NCBI GenBank assembly: GCA_009360345.1
Contig: SPDP01000001.1
Location: 558,001-622,000 of the forward strand
Source of the DNA: Alcaligenaceae bacterium SAGV5
Lineage (GTDB): Bacteria; Pseudomonadota; Gammaproteobacteria; Burkholderiales; Burkholderiaceae_B
Reading direction: 5' to 3'
DNA: 64,000 nt
A program made the translations under genes and the position numbers. Numbering within the stretch: position 1 is the first letter of the stretch; every line of letters begins with the position of its first letter. Positions 26,157-34,764 of this stretch are shown one piece after another. The notes under the pieces are model-generated. The model saw only the letters and a program-made list of their open reading frames with translations. It did no database searches and was not told the origin of the DNA.

Positions 26157-27482
26157 ATGCCTGAGTTTGTTCCGGTCCCGGATGCCGTGCAGCATCGGAT
26201 CGTCCATTCCATCATCGATGACCGCGAGCGAGCGGTATTCAAGGTCAACCGGGGAGCGTTCACCGATCCGGAAATCCTCGATGTCGAGCACCAGAGGATC
26301 TTCGATCGCTGCTGGCTCTATCTCGCGCATGCGTCGGAGGTACGCCAGCCCGGCGACTTCATCACACGCGATGTCGTGGGCCGCCCGATTCTGCTCGTGC
26401 GCGACCCCGATGGCGCGCTCAGGGCATTCAACAACGCCTGCACGCACCGCGGGGCCGCGGTTTGCAGCGAGAAATCGGGTTCGACGCGCAGATTTACCTG
26501 TCCCTACCACTCATGGGTGTTCGATTGTCGAGGCGAACTTGCGAACATGCCCGGACGGGAGCAACTGCCGGAGAATGCGAACGACGACGGTTCGCTGAAT
26601 CTCAAGCCTGTTCCCAGGATGGAGGAATTCAAGGGATTCATCTTCATCTGCTTCGACCCTGATGTGGAGTCGCTGGTCGACTACCTGGCGGAAGCGGCGG
26701 ACTATCTCGCCTATGTCGCCGACCACGGCCCGCAGGGCATGGAAGTCGTCGGCGGCACGCAGGAGTACAGCGCGAAAGCCAACTGGAAAATGTTGGCCGA
26801 GAACAGTTACGACGGCTACCACGGTCAGTTCACCCATTCCACGTACTTCGACTACATCCGCATCCGCGACGGCGAGCGGCCGAAGCGTGTGATGGGCGCC
26901 CAGGGATGGGTGAAGAATCTGGGCAATGGCCACGCCGTCGGAGAATCCATCGGCGTGGCCGGCTGGGGCCGCCCCTATGCGCGCTGGGTGCCCGGCTTTG
27001 GCGAAGAGGCCAAGCCCGAGATCGAGGCGCTGGCCGCCGAAATCCATGCCCGCCTCGGCCGGGAACGCGGCGACGTGGTCGTCAACGGCGACCGCAACGT
27101 CGTGATCTTCCCCAATCTTGTGGTGAACGACATCATGGCCGTCACGATCCGGACCTTCTACCCGACGGCGGCCGGGCAGATGAAGATCAATTCCTGGGCG
27201 CTGGCCCCGATCGGCGAATCCGAGTCGTCCCGCGACAGACGGATGAAGGGATTCGTGGAATTTCTTGGACCGGCAGGCTTCGCGACGCCCGACGACGTGG
27301 AGATGCTGGAGTCCGCGCAGAAGGGCTACGCCGCATTTCCCGACCAGTACAACGACTGCTCGCGTGGCATGCAGTCGGAACGGCCGTCGAAGACGGAAGA
27401 GCTCCAACTGCGAACGTTCTGGAGGCGGTGGCGGCAGTTGATGACGGGCAGCGGCGACAAGGCGCAACTGAAGGGAGTCTGA
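26157..27482 (+). CDS. Aromatic-ring-hydroxylating dioxygenase, alpha subunit
   Basis: A 441-residue Rieske non-heme iron oxygenase large subunit. The [2Fe-2S] Rieske motif is C95-x-H97 and C115-x2-H118. The mononuclear iron site has D219, H222 and H227 in NSYDGYHGQFTH, with the acidic third ligand expected further on. With the following beta subunit it forms an alpha/beta oxygenase that adds O2 across an aromatic ring. Substrate is not evident; class resembles benzoate/anthranilate-type systems. No ferredoxin or reductase gene is in the window. The ATG at 26157 has GGGA upstream; an ATG four codons earlier (26145) is possible. Confidence 0.92.
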   Translation: MPEFVPVPDAVQHRIVHSIIDDRERAVFKVNRGAFTDPEILDVEHQRIFDRCWLYLAHASEVRQPGDFITRDVVGRPILLVRDPDGALRAFNNACTHRGAAVCSEKSGSTRRFTCPYHSWVFDCRGELANMPGREQLPENANDDGSLNLKPVPRMEEFKGFIFICFDPDVESLVDYLAEAADYLAYVADHGPQGMEVVGGTQEYSAKANWKMLAENSYDGYHGQFTHSTYFDYIRIRDGERPKRVMGAQGWVKNLGNGHAVGESIGVAGWGRPYARWVPGFGEEAKPEIEALAAEIHARLGRERGDVVVNGDRNVVIFPNLVVNDIMAVTIRTFYPTAAGQMKINSWALAPIGESESSRDRRMKGFVEFLGPAGFATPDDVEMLESAQKGYAAFPDQYNDCSRGMQSERPSKTEELQLRTFWRRWRQLMTGSGDKAQLKGV

Positions 27483-27487
27483 GCATC

Positions 27488-27979
27488 ATGAATAGCACCG
27501 CATTGACCCGTACCGAAGCTGAAGATTTTCTCTTTCGCGAAGCCCGCCTGCTGGACGAATGGCAACTGGTGGAATGGTCCGAGCTGTTCGAGCCCGATGG
27601 CGAGTACCTCGTCCCCCCCATAGACAATCCTCGCGCCGAGGCGGGCAAGGACCTGTTCCTGGTCTATGACGACCGGCTTCGCCTGGCCGAGCGCGCCAAG
27701 CGGCTGCTCAAGAGGCAGGCCCATGCCGAGTTCCCGCATTCCGTGCTGCGGCGCATCGTCAGCAACGTGATCGTGGACGGCGCACGGGACGGCGTGACGA
27801 CGGTCACCTGCAACTACGTGCTCTACCGCAGCCGCAAGGAAGGAAGCGAGGTCTTCCCGGGCTATTCGATATACGAGCTCGTCCGCGTGGCGGGCGATCG
27901 GATCTCGATCAAGCGCAAGCGCGCGGTCATCGCGTCGGATTCGCTGCGGGCGCAAGGCAGGGTTTCCATCATTCTGTGA
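27488..27979 (+). CDS. Aromatic-ring-hydroxylating dioxygenase, beta subunit
   Basis: A 163-residue small subunit of the SnoaL/NTF2-like fold, starting TEAEDFLFREARLLDE and containing the typical DDRLRLAERAKRL segment and the conserved SNVIV strand. Beta subunits hold the alpha3beta3 oxygenase together and can affect substrate range. It begins 5 bases after the alpha subunit, confirming a paired complex. The next gene follows with a 14-base gap. Confidence 0.92.
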   Translation: MNSTALTRTEAEDFLFREARLLDEWQLVEWSELFEPDGEYLVPPIDNPRAEAGKDLFLVYDDRLRLAERAKRLLKRQAHAEFPHSVLRRIVSNVIVDGARDGVTTVTCNYVLYRSRKEGSEVFPGYSIYELVRVAGDRISIKRKRAVIASDSLRAQGRVSIIL

Positions 27980-27993
27980 ACGGGAGGGGTGTC

Positions 27994-28554
27994 ATGACCA
28001 AGGTTTTTCCGCGCGGGCGCGAGGCGTTCGAACTCGACCGCAGCCAGCTCGACCCTGCCCAGGGCGCATTCTTCGATCGTGTCAGCGCCGGCCCGCGCGG
28101 CCGCGTGCCCATCAACCTGCGCGCCTGGCTGCACAACGTACCCTTTGCCGAGGCCGTGGAGCCGTTTGGGCTCTATGTCTCTGAAACCGCACCGTCCATC
28201 AGCAAGCGGGAAAAGGAAATCACGGTGCTCGTCAATGCCCGCTTTTGGCAAGCCAGGTTCGAATGGGCGATGCACGTTCGCCATGCGACGAAGGCCGGTC
28301 TGACGGCTTCGGAGATCGAGGCGATCCGCGTGCGGAAGGATCCGTGCTTCGACGACAGGGGCGAAAGCCTGACCTACAGGCTGGCCGATGGCTTGCACGA
28401 GGACAGGGCGGTGGATGACGCGTTGTATCAGGAGGCATTGGCCCACTTCGGCCATGAGGGCGTCGCCGACAGGATCGGCCTGGCCGGCCTCTACACCATG
28501 ATCGCGATGACGCTCAATTTCTACGACGTCGCGATACCGGAAGGCGGCGCCTGA
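27994..28554 (+). CDS. Carboxymuconolactone decarboxylase (CMD)-family protein
   Basis: A 186-residue protein of the CMD/AhpD-like fold. The family core is visible in REKEITVLVNARFWQARFEW followed by AMHVRHATKAGLTASEIEAI. There is no C-x-x-C, so it is not a peroxidase of the AhpD type; it more resembles decarboxylases or isomerase-like members found in aromatic operons. The ATG giving MTKVFPRG has a strong GGGAGGGG ribosome-binding site; a GTG overlapping the upstream stop (27976) is an alternative. Its exact step in ring catabolism is unknown. Confidence 0.82.
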   Translation: MTKVFPRGREAFELDRSQLDPAQGAFFDRVSAGPRGRVPINLRAWLHNVPFAEAVEPFGLYVSETAPSISKREKEITVLVNARFWQARFEWAMHVRHATKAGLTASEIEAIRVRKDPCFDDRGESLTYRLADGLHEDRAVDDALYQEALAHFGHEGVADRIGLAGLYTMIAMTLNFYDVAIPEGGA

Positions 28555-28606
28555 ATCCCCGTCTTTCGCATACGTCCACTCATCGAACTCCCGAGGAAGA
28601 ACACAT

Positions 28607-29650
28607 ATGGCAGAAATCCTGGCCCTGGGCATCAGTCACTACCCGCCGCTTTCGGGGCACGACGAGCAGATGTCGAGCATTCTGAAGGGCATGCTGAAGA
28701 ACCCGGAACTACCCGAACCGCTGCGCTCGCCCCAGGGCTGGCCGGCCGGGATGAGGGAAGAATGGGGCGATGATGAAGGGACGGCCAGTGCCAGGAAGCA
28801 TCGCGAGCAGCTTGTCGGGGAGATGCGCCGTGTCCGCGCCGAGCTTGATGCCTTCAATCCCGACTTCGTGCTCATCTGGGGAGACGATCAGCACGAGAAC
28901 TTCAGGGAGGACGTCGTCCCGCCCTTTTGCGTTTGCGCGCACCCCTCCTTCGCGTTCCACCCGCGTGCGGTGAACAACGTCTGGGATGAACCCCTGGAGC
29001 AGACGTTTCATGTTCCGGGGCACCAGGTTGCCGGCAAGGCGCTGGTCAAGGCACTGATCGAGGCGGAATTCGACGTCGCGTACTCGTACAAGCCGCTGCA
29101 TCATCCGCTGGGTCATGCTTTCTCCAACGCGATCTTCTACCTGGATTACGACCGCAAGGGGTTTCCCTATCCGATTCTTCCGGTCACGGTGAACTCGTAC
29201 GGCCGCAAGGTCATATGCCAACGGGGCAGCCGTCCCCGCTTCGACAGAAAGCTGACGGAGGACGACCTGGACCCGCCGGCGCCCACGCCCCGCCGTCTTT
29301 TCGATCTCGGTGGAGAAATCGCCCGCATTCTTGCCGCGTCGCCGTGGCGAGTGGCGATCCTGGCATCCTCGGGCTGGTCGCATGCCTTTCTCTCGGCCAA
29401 GACTCATCTTCTCTATCCCGATACCCAGGCTGACCTGCGCCTGTACGAGGCGCTCAGGACCGGGGATTACCAGACCTGGCGCGACTACCCCGCTTCGGCC
29501 ATCGAGGACAGCGGCCAGCAGGAGGTCCTGAACTGGTCGTGTCTGGCCGGAGCCCTGCATGCCCTTGACCGCAAGCCCAAGGAGACGGCCTTCATCGAGA
29601 CCTGGATCTTCAATTCCTCGAAGGTGTTCCTGATCGCGCCACCCGCGTGA
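28607..29650 (+). CDS. Class III extradiol ring-cleavage dioxygenase (LigB family)
   Basis: A 347-residue LigB-superfamily dioxygenase. Features are H11 in GISHYPP near the N-terminus, the metal-side segment VLIWGDDQHENF, the internal SYKPLHHPLGHAF, and ASSGWSHAFLSAKTH near residues 250-265. Such enzymes use Fe(II) to open a catechol-like ring beside the hydroxyls. In this operon it would cleave the product of the Rieske dioxygenase after re-aromatisation, and the following alpha/beta hydrolase would act on the ring-fission product. Confidence 0.88.
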   Translation: MAEILALGISHYPPLSGHDEQMSSILKGMLKNPELPEPLRSPQGWPAGMREEWGDDEGTASARKHREQLVGEMRRVRAELDAFNPDFVLIWGDDQHENFREDVVPPFCVCAHPSFAFHPRAVNNVWDEPLEQTFHVPGHQVAGKALVKALIEAEFDVAYSYKPLHHPLGHAFSNAIFYLDYDRKGFPYPILPVTVNSYGRKVICQRGSRPRFDRKLTEDDLDPPAPTPRRLFDLGGEIARILAASPWRVAILASSGWSHAFLSAKTHLLYPDTQADLRLYEALRTGDYQTWRDYPASAIEDSGQQEVLNWSCLAGALHALDRKPKETAFIETWIFNSSKVFLIAPPA

Positions 29651-29680
29651 CACCTGCATCCATTGTCCAAGGAGATCGAC

Positions 29681-30544
29681 ATGACTGATTCAATCGCGGC
29701 GCTGACCGACGCGGCGACCAGCAGATTCGTCCGCATCAGGGAGGGCGACCTGGACCTGCAGGTCCACTACAACGACGCGGGCCAGGGCGCCGAAACAGTG
29801 GTCATGCTGCACGGGTCCGGGCCCGGGGCGAGCGGCTGGGCGAACTTCCATCGCAACGTCCTGCCGCTGGTGGACGCCGGCTACCGCATCGTTCTGCTCG
29901 ACATGCCGGGTTGGAGCAAGAGCGACCCGATTGTCTGCACGGGTTCACGCTCGGACCTGAATGCCCGTGCTCTCAAAGGCACGATGGATGCGCTTGGAAT
30001 CGACAAAGCGCACCTCATCGGCAACTCGATGGGCGCGCACAGCGCGGTCGCGTTCGCGCTTGCCCATCCCGGGCGCGTCGGCAAGCTGGTCCTGATGGGC
30101 GGCGGCACGAGCGGCAGCCAATTCGTTCCCGCCCCGACCGAGGGCATCAAGCTCATCAATGCGCTCTACCGCGATCCGACGATCGAGAACCTGAAGCGCA
30201 TGATGAACGTCTTCATCTACGACGCCAGCAGCATGACCGAGGAGTTGTTCAAGGCACGACTTGACAACATGCTGGCGCGTCGCGATCACCTCGACAACTT
30301 CGTCAGGAGCCTGGAGGCCAGCCCCAACCTGTATCCCGACGTCGGCCATCGTTTGCGCGAGATCGCCACGCCGGCGCTGGTGATCTGGGGACGTGACGAT
30401 CGGTTCGTTCCCATGGACATCGGCCTGCGTCTGCTGTGGGGCTTGCAGCGCGCACGGCTGCATGTCTTCAGCCGCTGCGGACATTGGGCCCAGTGGGAAC
30501 ATGCCGACGAGTTCAACCGGATGGTGAAAGACTTTCTGGCCTGA
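29681..30544 (+). CDS. Meta-cleavage product hydrolase (MhpC/BphD-like)
   Basis: A 287-residue alpha/beta hydrolase with the carbon-carbon hydrolase hallmark [13 protein letters not shown] (44-56), nucleophile S116 in GNSMGAH, acid in GRDDRF and catalytic His in CGHWAQWE. These enzymes cleave the vinylogous 1,5-diketone produced by extradiol cleavage. A good ribosome-binding site (AAGGAGAT) precedes the ATG. The presence of a hydrolase implies that the ring-fission product carries a ketone side chain, giving a clue about substrate: an alkyl-, aryl- or acyl-substituted catechol rather than a simple carboxycatechol. Confidence 0.92.
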   Translation: MTDSIAALTDAATSRFVRIREGDLDLQVHYNDAGQGAETVVMLHGSGPGASGWANFHRNVLPLVDAGYRIVLLDMPGWSKSDPIVCTGSRSDLNARALKGTMDALGIDKAHLIGNSMGAHSAVAFALAHPGRVGKLVLMGGGTSGSQFVPAPTEGIKLINALYRDPTIENLKRMMNVFIYDASSMTEELFKARLDNMLARRDHLDNFVRSLEASPNLYPDVGHRLREIATPALVIWGRDDRFVPMDIGLRLLWGLQRARLHVFSRCGHWAQWEHADEFNRMVKDFLA

Positions 30545-30559
30545 TGAGGCGCCGGCGTG

Positions 30560-31492
30560 TCATGTCGGGCCGAAGCCCGATTCCCTGGACCAGTCCTGGA
30601 TGAGCTGATCGGTCGTCGAGCCTTCCTGGATCAGGTACTCGGAAAATGTGCCGATCGTCTCGGACAGATGCGACGTGGGCTGGCTGCTCACGTAGTAGTG
30701 ACGCCGCCGCACCCCCTGCATGCCGAACGGCGCGCACAGCTTGCCGCCGATGAGATCGTCCACGACGATGAAGGTAGGCAGCAGCACGAGGCCGAGTCCT
30801 TCCTGGGCCGCCTGCAATCCGAAATACATCGGATCGAAGCGCAGTATGCGCGCCGGCGCGAGCGTCGGCCGTCCCATCGCGGCCAGCCACTGTGGCCAGG
30901 TGTAGGACTCGGTGGAGTAGGTGATCAGGGTGTGGTTGGCGATGTCGTCCACCCGTAGCGGCTTGCGGCCGTCGAGCAAGTCGGGGTGGCAGACGGGAAT
31001 GATGTTTTCCTGGATGAAAGGAATCGACGTCACGCCCTCCAGCGGCGCCCATCGGCCCCTTATGCCGACGTCGAACTCTTCTTCGCGGATCGTATCCGTC
31101 GGGCGATAGGTCGCGACACGCAGATCGATATGCGGATGCCGGCGCAGGAACGTCGGCATTCGGGCCATCAGCCATCGCATGGTGAAGGTCGGCGGGGCAT
31201 TGAGCCGGATCACGACGTCGGTTTCCTGATTCCGGAGGTACTCCGCGGCAAACGACAACCGGTTCAGTGCCGCAGAGGCCTCCGTCAGGAAATTGCTGCC
31301 GACGTTGGTGAGCGTGAGCTGGGCCGCGCCTCGCACGAACAACGGGCGATTGAGCCACGATTCCAACAGGGCGACCTGGCGGCTGATGGCGCCACGGGTC
31401 ACGTGAAGTTCTTCGGCAGCCTTGGAAAAGCTGATGTGCCGAGCCGCGGCTTCAAAGGCGCGGACAGCGTTTAGCGGCGGTAGTTTCGACAT
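30560..31492 (-). CDS. LysR-family regulator (GcvA-like)
   Basis: A 310-residue LysR regulator of the GcvA/AmpR-like branch: PPLNAVRAFEAAARHISFSKAAEELHVTRGAISRQV forms the DNA-binding domain, followed by an effector domain with FDVGIRGRW. It is convergent with the meta-cleavage operon's hydrolase (gap 15 bases) and divergent from the SDR gene at 31685. The start used is the ATG giving MSKLPPLN. It is the closest regulator to both flanking operons and probably governs one or both. Confidence 0.9.
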   Translation of the reverse strand: MSKLPPLNAVRAFEAAARHISFSKAAEELHVTRGAISRQVALLESWLNRPLFVRGAAQLTLTNVGSNFLTEASAALNRLSFAAEYLRNQETDVVIRLNAPPTFTMRWLMARMPTFLRRHPHIDLRVATYRPTDTIREEEFDVGIRGRWAPLEGVTSIPFIQENIIPVCHPDLLDGRKPLRVDDIANHTLITYSTESYTWPQWLAAMGRPTLAPARILRFDPMYFGLQAAQEGLGLVLLPTFIVVDDLIGGKLCAPFGMQGVRRRHYYVSSQPTSHLSETIGTFSEYLIQEGSTTDQLIQDWSRESGFGPT

Positions 31493-31532
31493 GGACTTGA
31501 CAGTGTTGAGGCTAACGATGAGCGGTCGCCAT

Positions 31533-31546
31533 GTGCAATCTTGCAC
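31533..31546. promoter_or_regulatory. Inverted repeat in LysR/SDR divergent spacer
   Basis: GTGCA-ATCT-TGCAC is a perfect 5-4-5 inverted repeat 40 bases upstream of the LysR start, in the 192-base spacer before the divergent SDR gene. Location fits an autoregulatory LysR site, although its spacing differs by one from the standard T-N11-A form. Confidence 0.4.
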
Positions 31547-31684
31547 CGGCAAGGGAGCGTCCGACAACGGGGGCGATAGTTTTCCTGCCCCTGCGCGTCA
31601 ATAAGTGCGTTGCTCCGCCTGTTTCGTGCGTGTCAACATGGCCGCCGCATGGATGCATATCTTTCAAGCGGAGTCGGCTGCACG

Positions 31685-32479
31685 ATGAGCGAAGCAAAGG
31701 CAATGAAACGCCGCCACCCCTCACGGGTGGCGATCGTGACCGGTGTGGGAGCGGGCATAGGAGGGGTGGGGCGCGGCATTGCCGCGCGCCTGCTGCGCGA
31801 GGGCATGTGCGTCATGGCCGCCGATGTCGATCCGGCGGTCGAGCAAGTGATCCAGGACATTGCCCAGGCGCAGGGCATCGGTCCGGCCGGCGTGGCGTGG
31901 TTTGCGGGGGACCTCGGCTCCGAGTCGCAGGTACAGGCGATGACCGACCGCGTTATGGCGCGGTGGGGCCGGATCGACGTACTGGTCAACAACGCCGGTA
32001 GCGGCGTGATCCGGCCGTTCCTGGAGCACGATGCGGCATCGCTGGCGGCTACATTCAATCGCAACCTCTGGACGACGGTATGGTGCTGCCACAAGGTGTT
32101 GCCCCATATGGTCGAGGCCGACCATGGCCGCATCATCAATATCGGCGCCGACTCACTCAGGACCGGCATCCCCAATCATGCGGGCTACAACGCCGCGAAG
32201 GGCGGCGTGGTCGGTCTGATGGTGGGCCTGGCCCGGGAGTTCGCGCAGCACGACATCACCGTCAATACGGTATCTCCGTGCGTGATCAATACGAAGCGCC
32301 ACCGTGACGCATTGGCCGCCAACAAGGAAGTGACCAAGGAGTTCGTGCGTGTGGTGCCCAAGGGACGGGGGGTGGAGATCTACGAGGTGTGCGACATGGT
32401 GGCATTCCTGGCTCGCCAGGAGAGCGCGTTCATGACGGGGCAGGACATCAGCCTCAATGGCGGAAGCGCGATGCCATGA
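31685..32479 (+). CDS. SDR-family oxidoreductase
   Basis: A 264-residue short-chain dehydrogenase with an intact site: nucleotide motif TGVGAGIGGVG (about 19-29), NNAG, catalytic Ser in NIGADS and Y-N-A-A-K. It also has the SPCVINT segment after the active site. In contrast to the other SDR in this region (25299-26105), it can be expected to be catalytic. Its stop overlaps the start of the amidohydrolase gene (ATGA), so the two are coupled. It might supply the dihydrodiol or alcohol dehydrogenase step missing upstream. An ATG 12 codons earlier (31649) is possible. Confidence 0.88.
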   Translation: MSEAKAMKRRHPSRVAIVTGVGAGIGGVGRGIAARLLREGMCVMAADVDPAVEQVIQDIAQAQGIGPAGVAWFAGDLGSESQVQAMTDRVMARWGRIDVLVNNAGSGVIRPFLEHDAASLAATFNRNLWTTVWCCHKVLPHMVEADHGRIINIGADSLRTGIPNHAGYNAAKGGVVGLMVGLAREFAQHDITVNTVSPCVINTKRHRDALAANKEVTKEFVRVVPKGRGVEIYEVCDMVAFLARQESAFMTGQDISLNGGSAMP

Positions 32480-33504
32480 TCCATGCCGGCTTCAGTTGTG
32501 GATGCATCGACATCCATACTCATGTCGTTCCCGAGCACTTCCCCGCGTATGCGGGAAAACATTCAAACGTCCGCTGGCCGTCGACGGTGCCGGCGCATGC
32601 GTGTCACCGGCACGTCATGATGTCGGGGTCCGTCTATCGCACGGTTGCCGATGCCTGCTGGGATGAAACGAAGCGCATGCAAGCCATGGACGAGCAGCGG
32701 GTCGACAGGCAGGTGCTGTCGCCGATGCCCGAGCTGCTGTCGTACTGGCTGGCCACCGAAGATGGCGCCAACCTGGCGCGTTTCCTGAACGAAAGCATAG
32801 CGGAGATGGTGGCATCGGCGCCGGATCGATTCGTCGGGTTGGGTACCGTGCCGCTGCAGCATGTGGATACGGCGATCGGCGAACTTGAATTCCTGGTGGA
32901 GGAGCTGGGGCTCGCGGGGGTCGAGATAGGAACCAATGTCAATGGCGTGGTCTTGGGGGATCCTTGTCTTTCGCCCTTTTTCGACGCGGCGGAAAGGCTG
33001 GGCGCCGCGATTTTCGTGCACCCCTTGAGGCCTGTCGGCACTGAGCGTCTCGTGGGAGACGGGTTGGTGCAGATTCTTGCTTTCCCGGGGGAAACCGGCC
33101 TGGCGGCTGCCTCGTTGGTCACCTCGGGGTTGATGCTGCGCCACCCCCGGCTCCGCATCGCCTTCAGCCATGGGGGAGGAACGCTGGCGTCGTTGTTGCC
33201 GCGTTTGCAGCATGGATGGGAGGTGAACCCTGCCCTGCGCGACTCGATGCCCGTGGCGCCTGCCGAAGTCGTACGCCTGATGTACTACGACAACCTGGTC
33301 TACGAGACCGATGCGCTGCGGCGGCTCATTCATTGCTTCGGCGAGAGCCAGATCTGCGCCGGCACCGATTACCCGTTCCGGATCCGCGAGCGTGATCCGG
33401 TCGGGCGGATCGAGGGCAGCGGCTTGAGCGATCGTGTCCAGGCGCAATTGTGCCGCCTGAATGCGGAGCGCTGGCTCGGCATGGCGGCTGGCGAACCGGG
33501 GTGA
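32476..33504 (+). CDS. ACMSD-like amidohydrolase (decarboxylase family)
   Basis: A 342-residue TIM-barrel amidohydrolase of the PF04909/ACMSD group. Metal ligands are in D-I-H-T-H (H14, H16), the IFVHPL strand, the AFSHGGG strand and the GTDYPF aspartate. Members include 2-amino-3-carboxymuconate-6-semialdehyde decarboxylase, resorcylate decarboxylases and related hydratases, which are metal-dependent, non-oxidative C-C lyases. It is translationally coupled to the SDR gene. A decarboxylation or hydration step in the neighbouring aromatic pathway is plausible but unproven. Confidence 0.85.
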   Translation: MIHAGFSCGCIDIHTHVVPEHFPAYAGKHSNVRWPSTVPAHACHRHVMMSGSVYRTVADACWDETKRMQAMDEQRVDRQVLSPMPELLSYWLATEDGANLARFLNESIAEMVASAPDRFVGLGTVPLQHVDTAIGELEFLVEELGLAGVEIGTNVNGVVLGDPCLSPFFDAAERLGAAIFVHPLRPVGTERLVGDGLVQILAFPGETGLAAASLVTSGLMLRHPRLRIAFSHGGGTLASLLPRLQHGWEVNPALRDSMPVAPAEVVRLMYYDNLVYETDALRRLIHCFGESQICAGTDYPFRIRERDPVGRIEGSGLSDRVQAQLCRLNAERWLGMAAGEPG

Positions 33505-33542
33505 AAACCTTCGCCGCGTATTGACGCGCGCCGCCATGTCGG

Positions 33543-33590
33543 GGTCCCGGCCGCCTCGCGGCAGCCCCCCGGCGAGAGGCCGGGACCTTT
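33543..33590. terminator. Bidirectional stem-loop between convergent operons
   Basis: GGTCCCGGCC (33543-33552) and GGCCGGGACC (33578-33587) form a perfect 10-bp stem with a 25-base loop, followed by TTTACT. It sits between the amidohydrolase stop and the pcaDC stop, serving two convergent transcripts. Confidence 0.7.
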
Positions 33591-34761
33591 ACTGCTGGGC
33601 GGCCTTGTGCTTCTCGATGACCTTGCCGGCCAGGTGGAAACCGGTATTGGCCGCGGGCACGCCGCAGTAGATGGCGGCCTGCACCAGCGTTTCCTCGATC
33701 ACGGCGGGCTCGATACCGGCGCGCAGCGCGGCGGCCACGTGCATCTCGAACTCTTCCCAGCGGCCCAGCGCCAGCATCATAGACAGCACGGCAATGCGCC
33801 GGGTGGTGTCCTCGAAGCGGCTGGAAGTCCACACCTCGCCCCAGGCATAGCGCGTGATGAAGGCCTGGAAGCGGCGGTTGAAGGGCGTGATCGCGGCGTT
33901 GCGGGCGTCGACGTAGGCCGGGCTCAGGACCTGGCGGCGGCGTGCCATGCCGTAGTCGTAGCGGTCCTGTTCGGTCTCGACCGGCGGATCGGTCAGGAAT
34001 TCGACCAGGGTGTCGCAGAACTGCAGCGGCACTTCGCTGGCCGCGATGTGGGCGGCGGGCAGCATGCGGATCGTGGCGCCAGGGATCCTGCCGGCGATGA
34101 ACTCGCCGGCGGCCGGCGTGGTGGAGATGTCGCGCTCGCCGGTGACGACCAGCGTGGGCACGGCGATGCGGTGCAGGTCGTCGGCCACCTGCATGTCGCG
34201 GATGGCCGCGCAGCAGCCGGTGTACCCGGTCGCGGAGGTCTGCAGGAAGGTGTTGCGCACGCGCTGGAACGCGACGTTGTTGCGCGCGACGTACTCTGGC
34301 GTGAAGAAGCGGCCCATGGCCATGTCGACGATGCTGGCCATGCCGTTGGCGCGCACGGCGTCGATGCGGGCGCGCCAGGCCTGCGGGTCCATCTGGCAGG
34401 AGGTGTTGCACAGCACGAGCCGGCGCAGGCGGCCGGGCTTGTTGATGCCGTACCACATGCCGATCATGCCGCCCAGCGATACGCCGGCGTAATCGAAAGT
34501 CTCGGCGCCGGCGGCGGTGGCGACGGCGTCCAGGTCGTTGCCCAGTTGCTCCAGCGTGTAGTCGCCGGCGGGGGCGTCCGAGGCGCCATGGCCGCGCGCG
34601 TCGAAGCGGATCACGCGGAAGTGGCGCATCAGGCGCGGCAGCACGTCGTCCCAGACCGAGAAATCGGTGCCGATGGAATTGCCCAGTACCAGCGGCGGCA
34701 GATTCTCGTCGCCGTCGCTGCGCCAGTAGATGCGGGCGTCGCCGCTGACAACGTGGGGCAT
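33589..34761 (-). CDS. pcaL: Fused 3-oxoadipate enol-lactonase/4-carboxymuconolactone decarboxylase
   Basis: A 390-residue fusion. The N-terminal 255 residues are a PcaD-type alpha/beta hydrolase with nucleophile S95 in GVSLGGM, and the last 120 are a PcaC-type decarboxylase (YDYGMARRRQVL through AIYCGVPAANTGFHLA). Together they convert 4-carboxymuconolactone to 3-oxoadipate in the protocatechuate branch of the beta-ketoadipate pathway. Fused PcaDC (PcaL) proteins are known from several bacteria. It starts three bases after the pcaB stop, so the operon is pcaB-pcaDC. The ring-cleaving pcaGH and the pcaIJ/F steps are not in this window. Confidence 0.93.
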   Translation of the reverse strand: MPHVVSGDARIYWRSDGDENLPPLVLGNSIGTDFSVWDDVLPRLMRHFRVIRFDARGHGASDAPAGDYTLEQLGNDLDAVATAAGAETFDYAGVSLGGMIGMWYGINKPGRLRRLVLCNTSCQMDPQAWRARIDAVRANGMASIVDMAMGRFFTPEYVARNNVAFQRVRNTFLQTSATGYTGCCAAIRDMQVADDLHRIAVPTLVVTGERDISTTPAAGEFIAGRIPGATIRMLPAAHIAASEVPLQFCDTLVEFLTDPPVETEQDRYDYGMARRRQVLSPAYVDARNAAITPFNRRFQAFITRYAWGEVWTSSRFEDTTRRIAVLSMMLALGRWEEFEMHVAAALRAGIEPAVIEETLVQAAIYCGVPAANTGFHLAGKVIEKHKAAQQ

Positions 34762-34764
34762 GTT

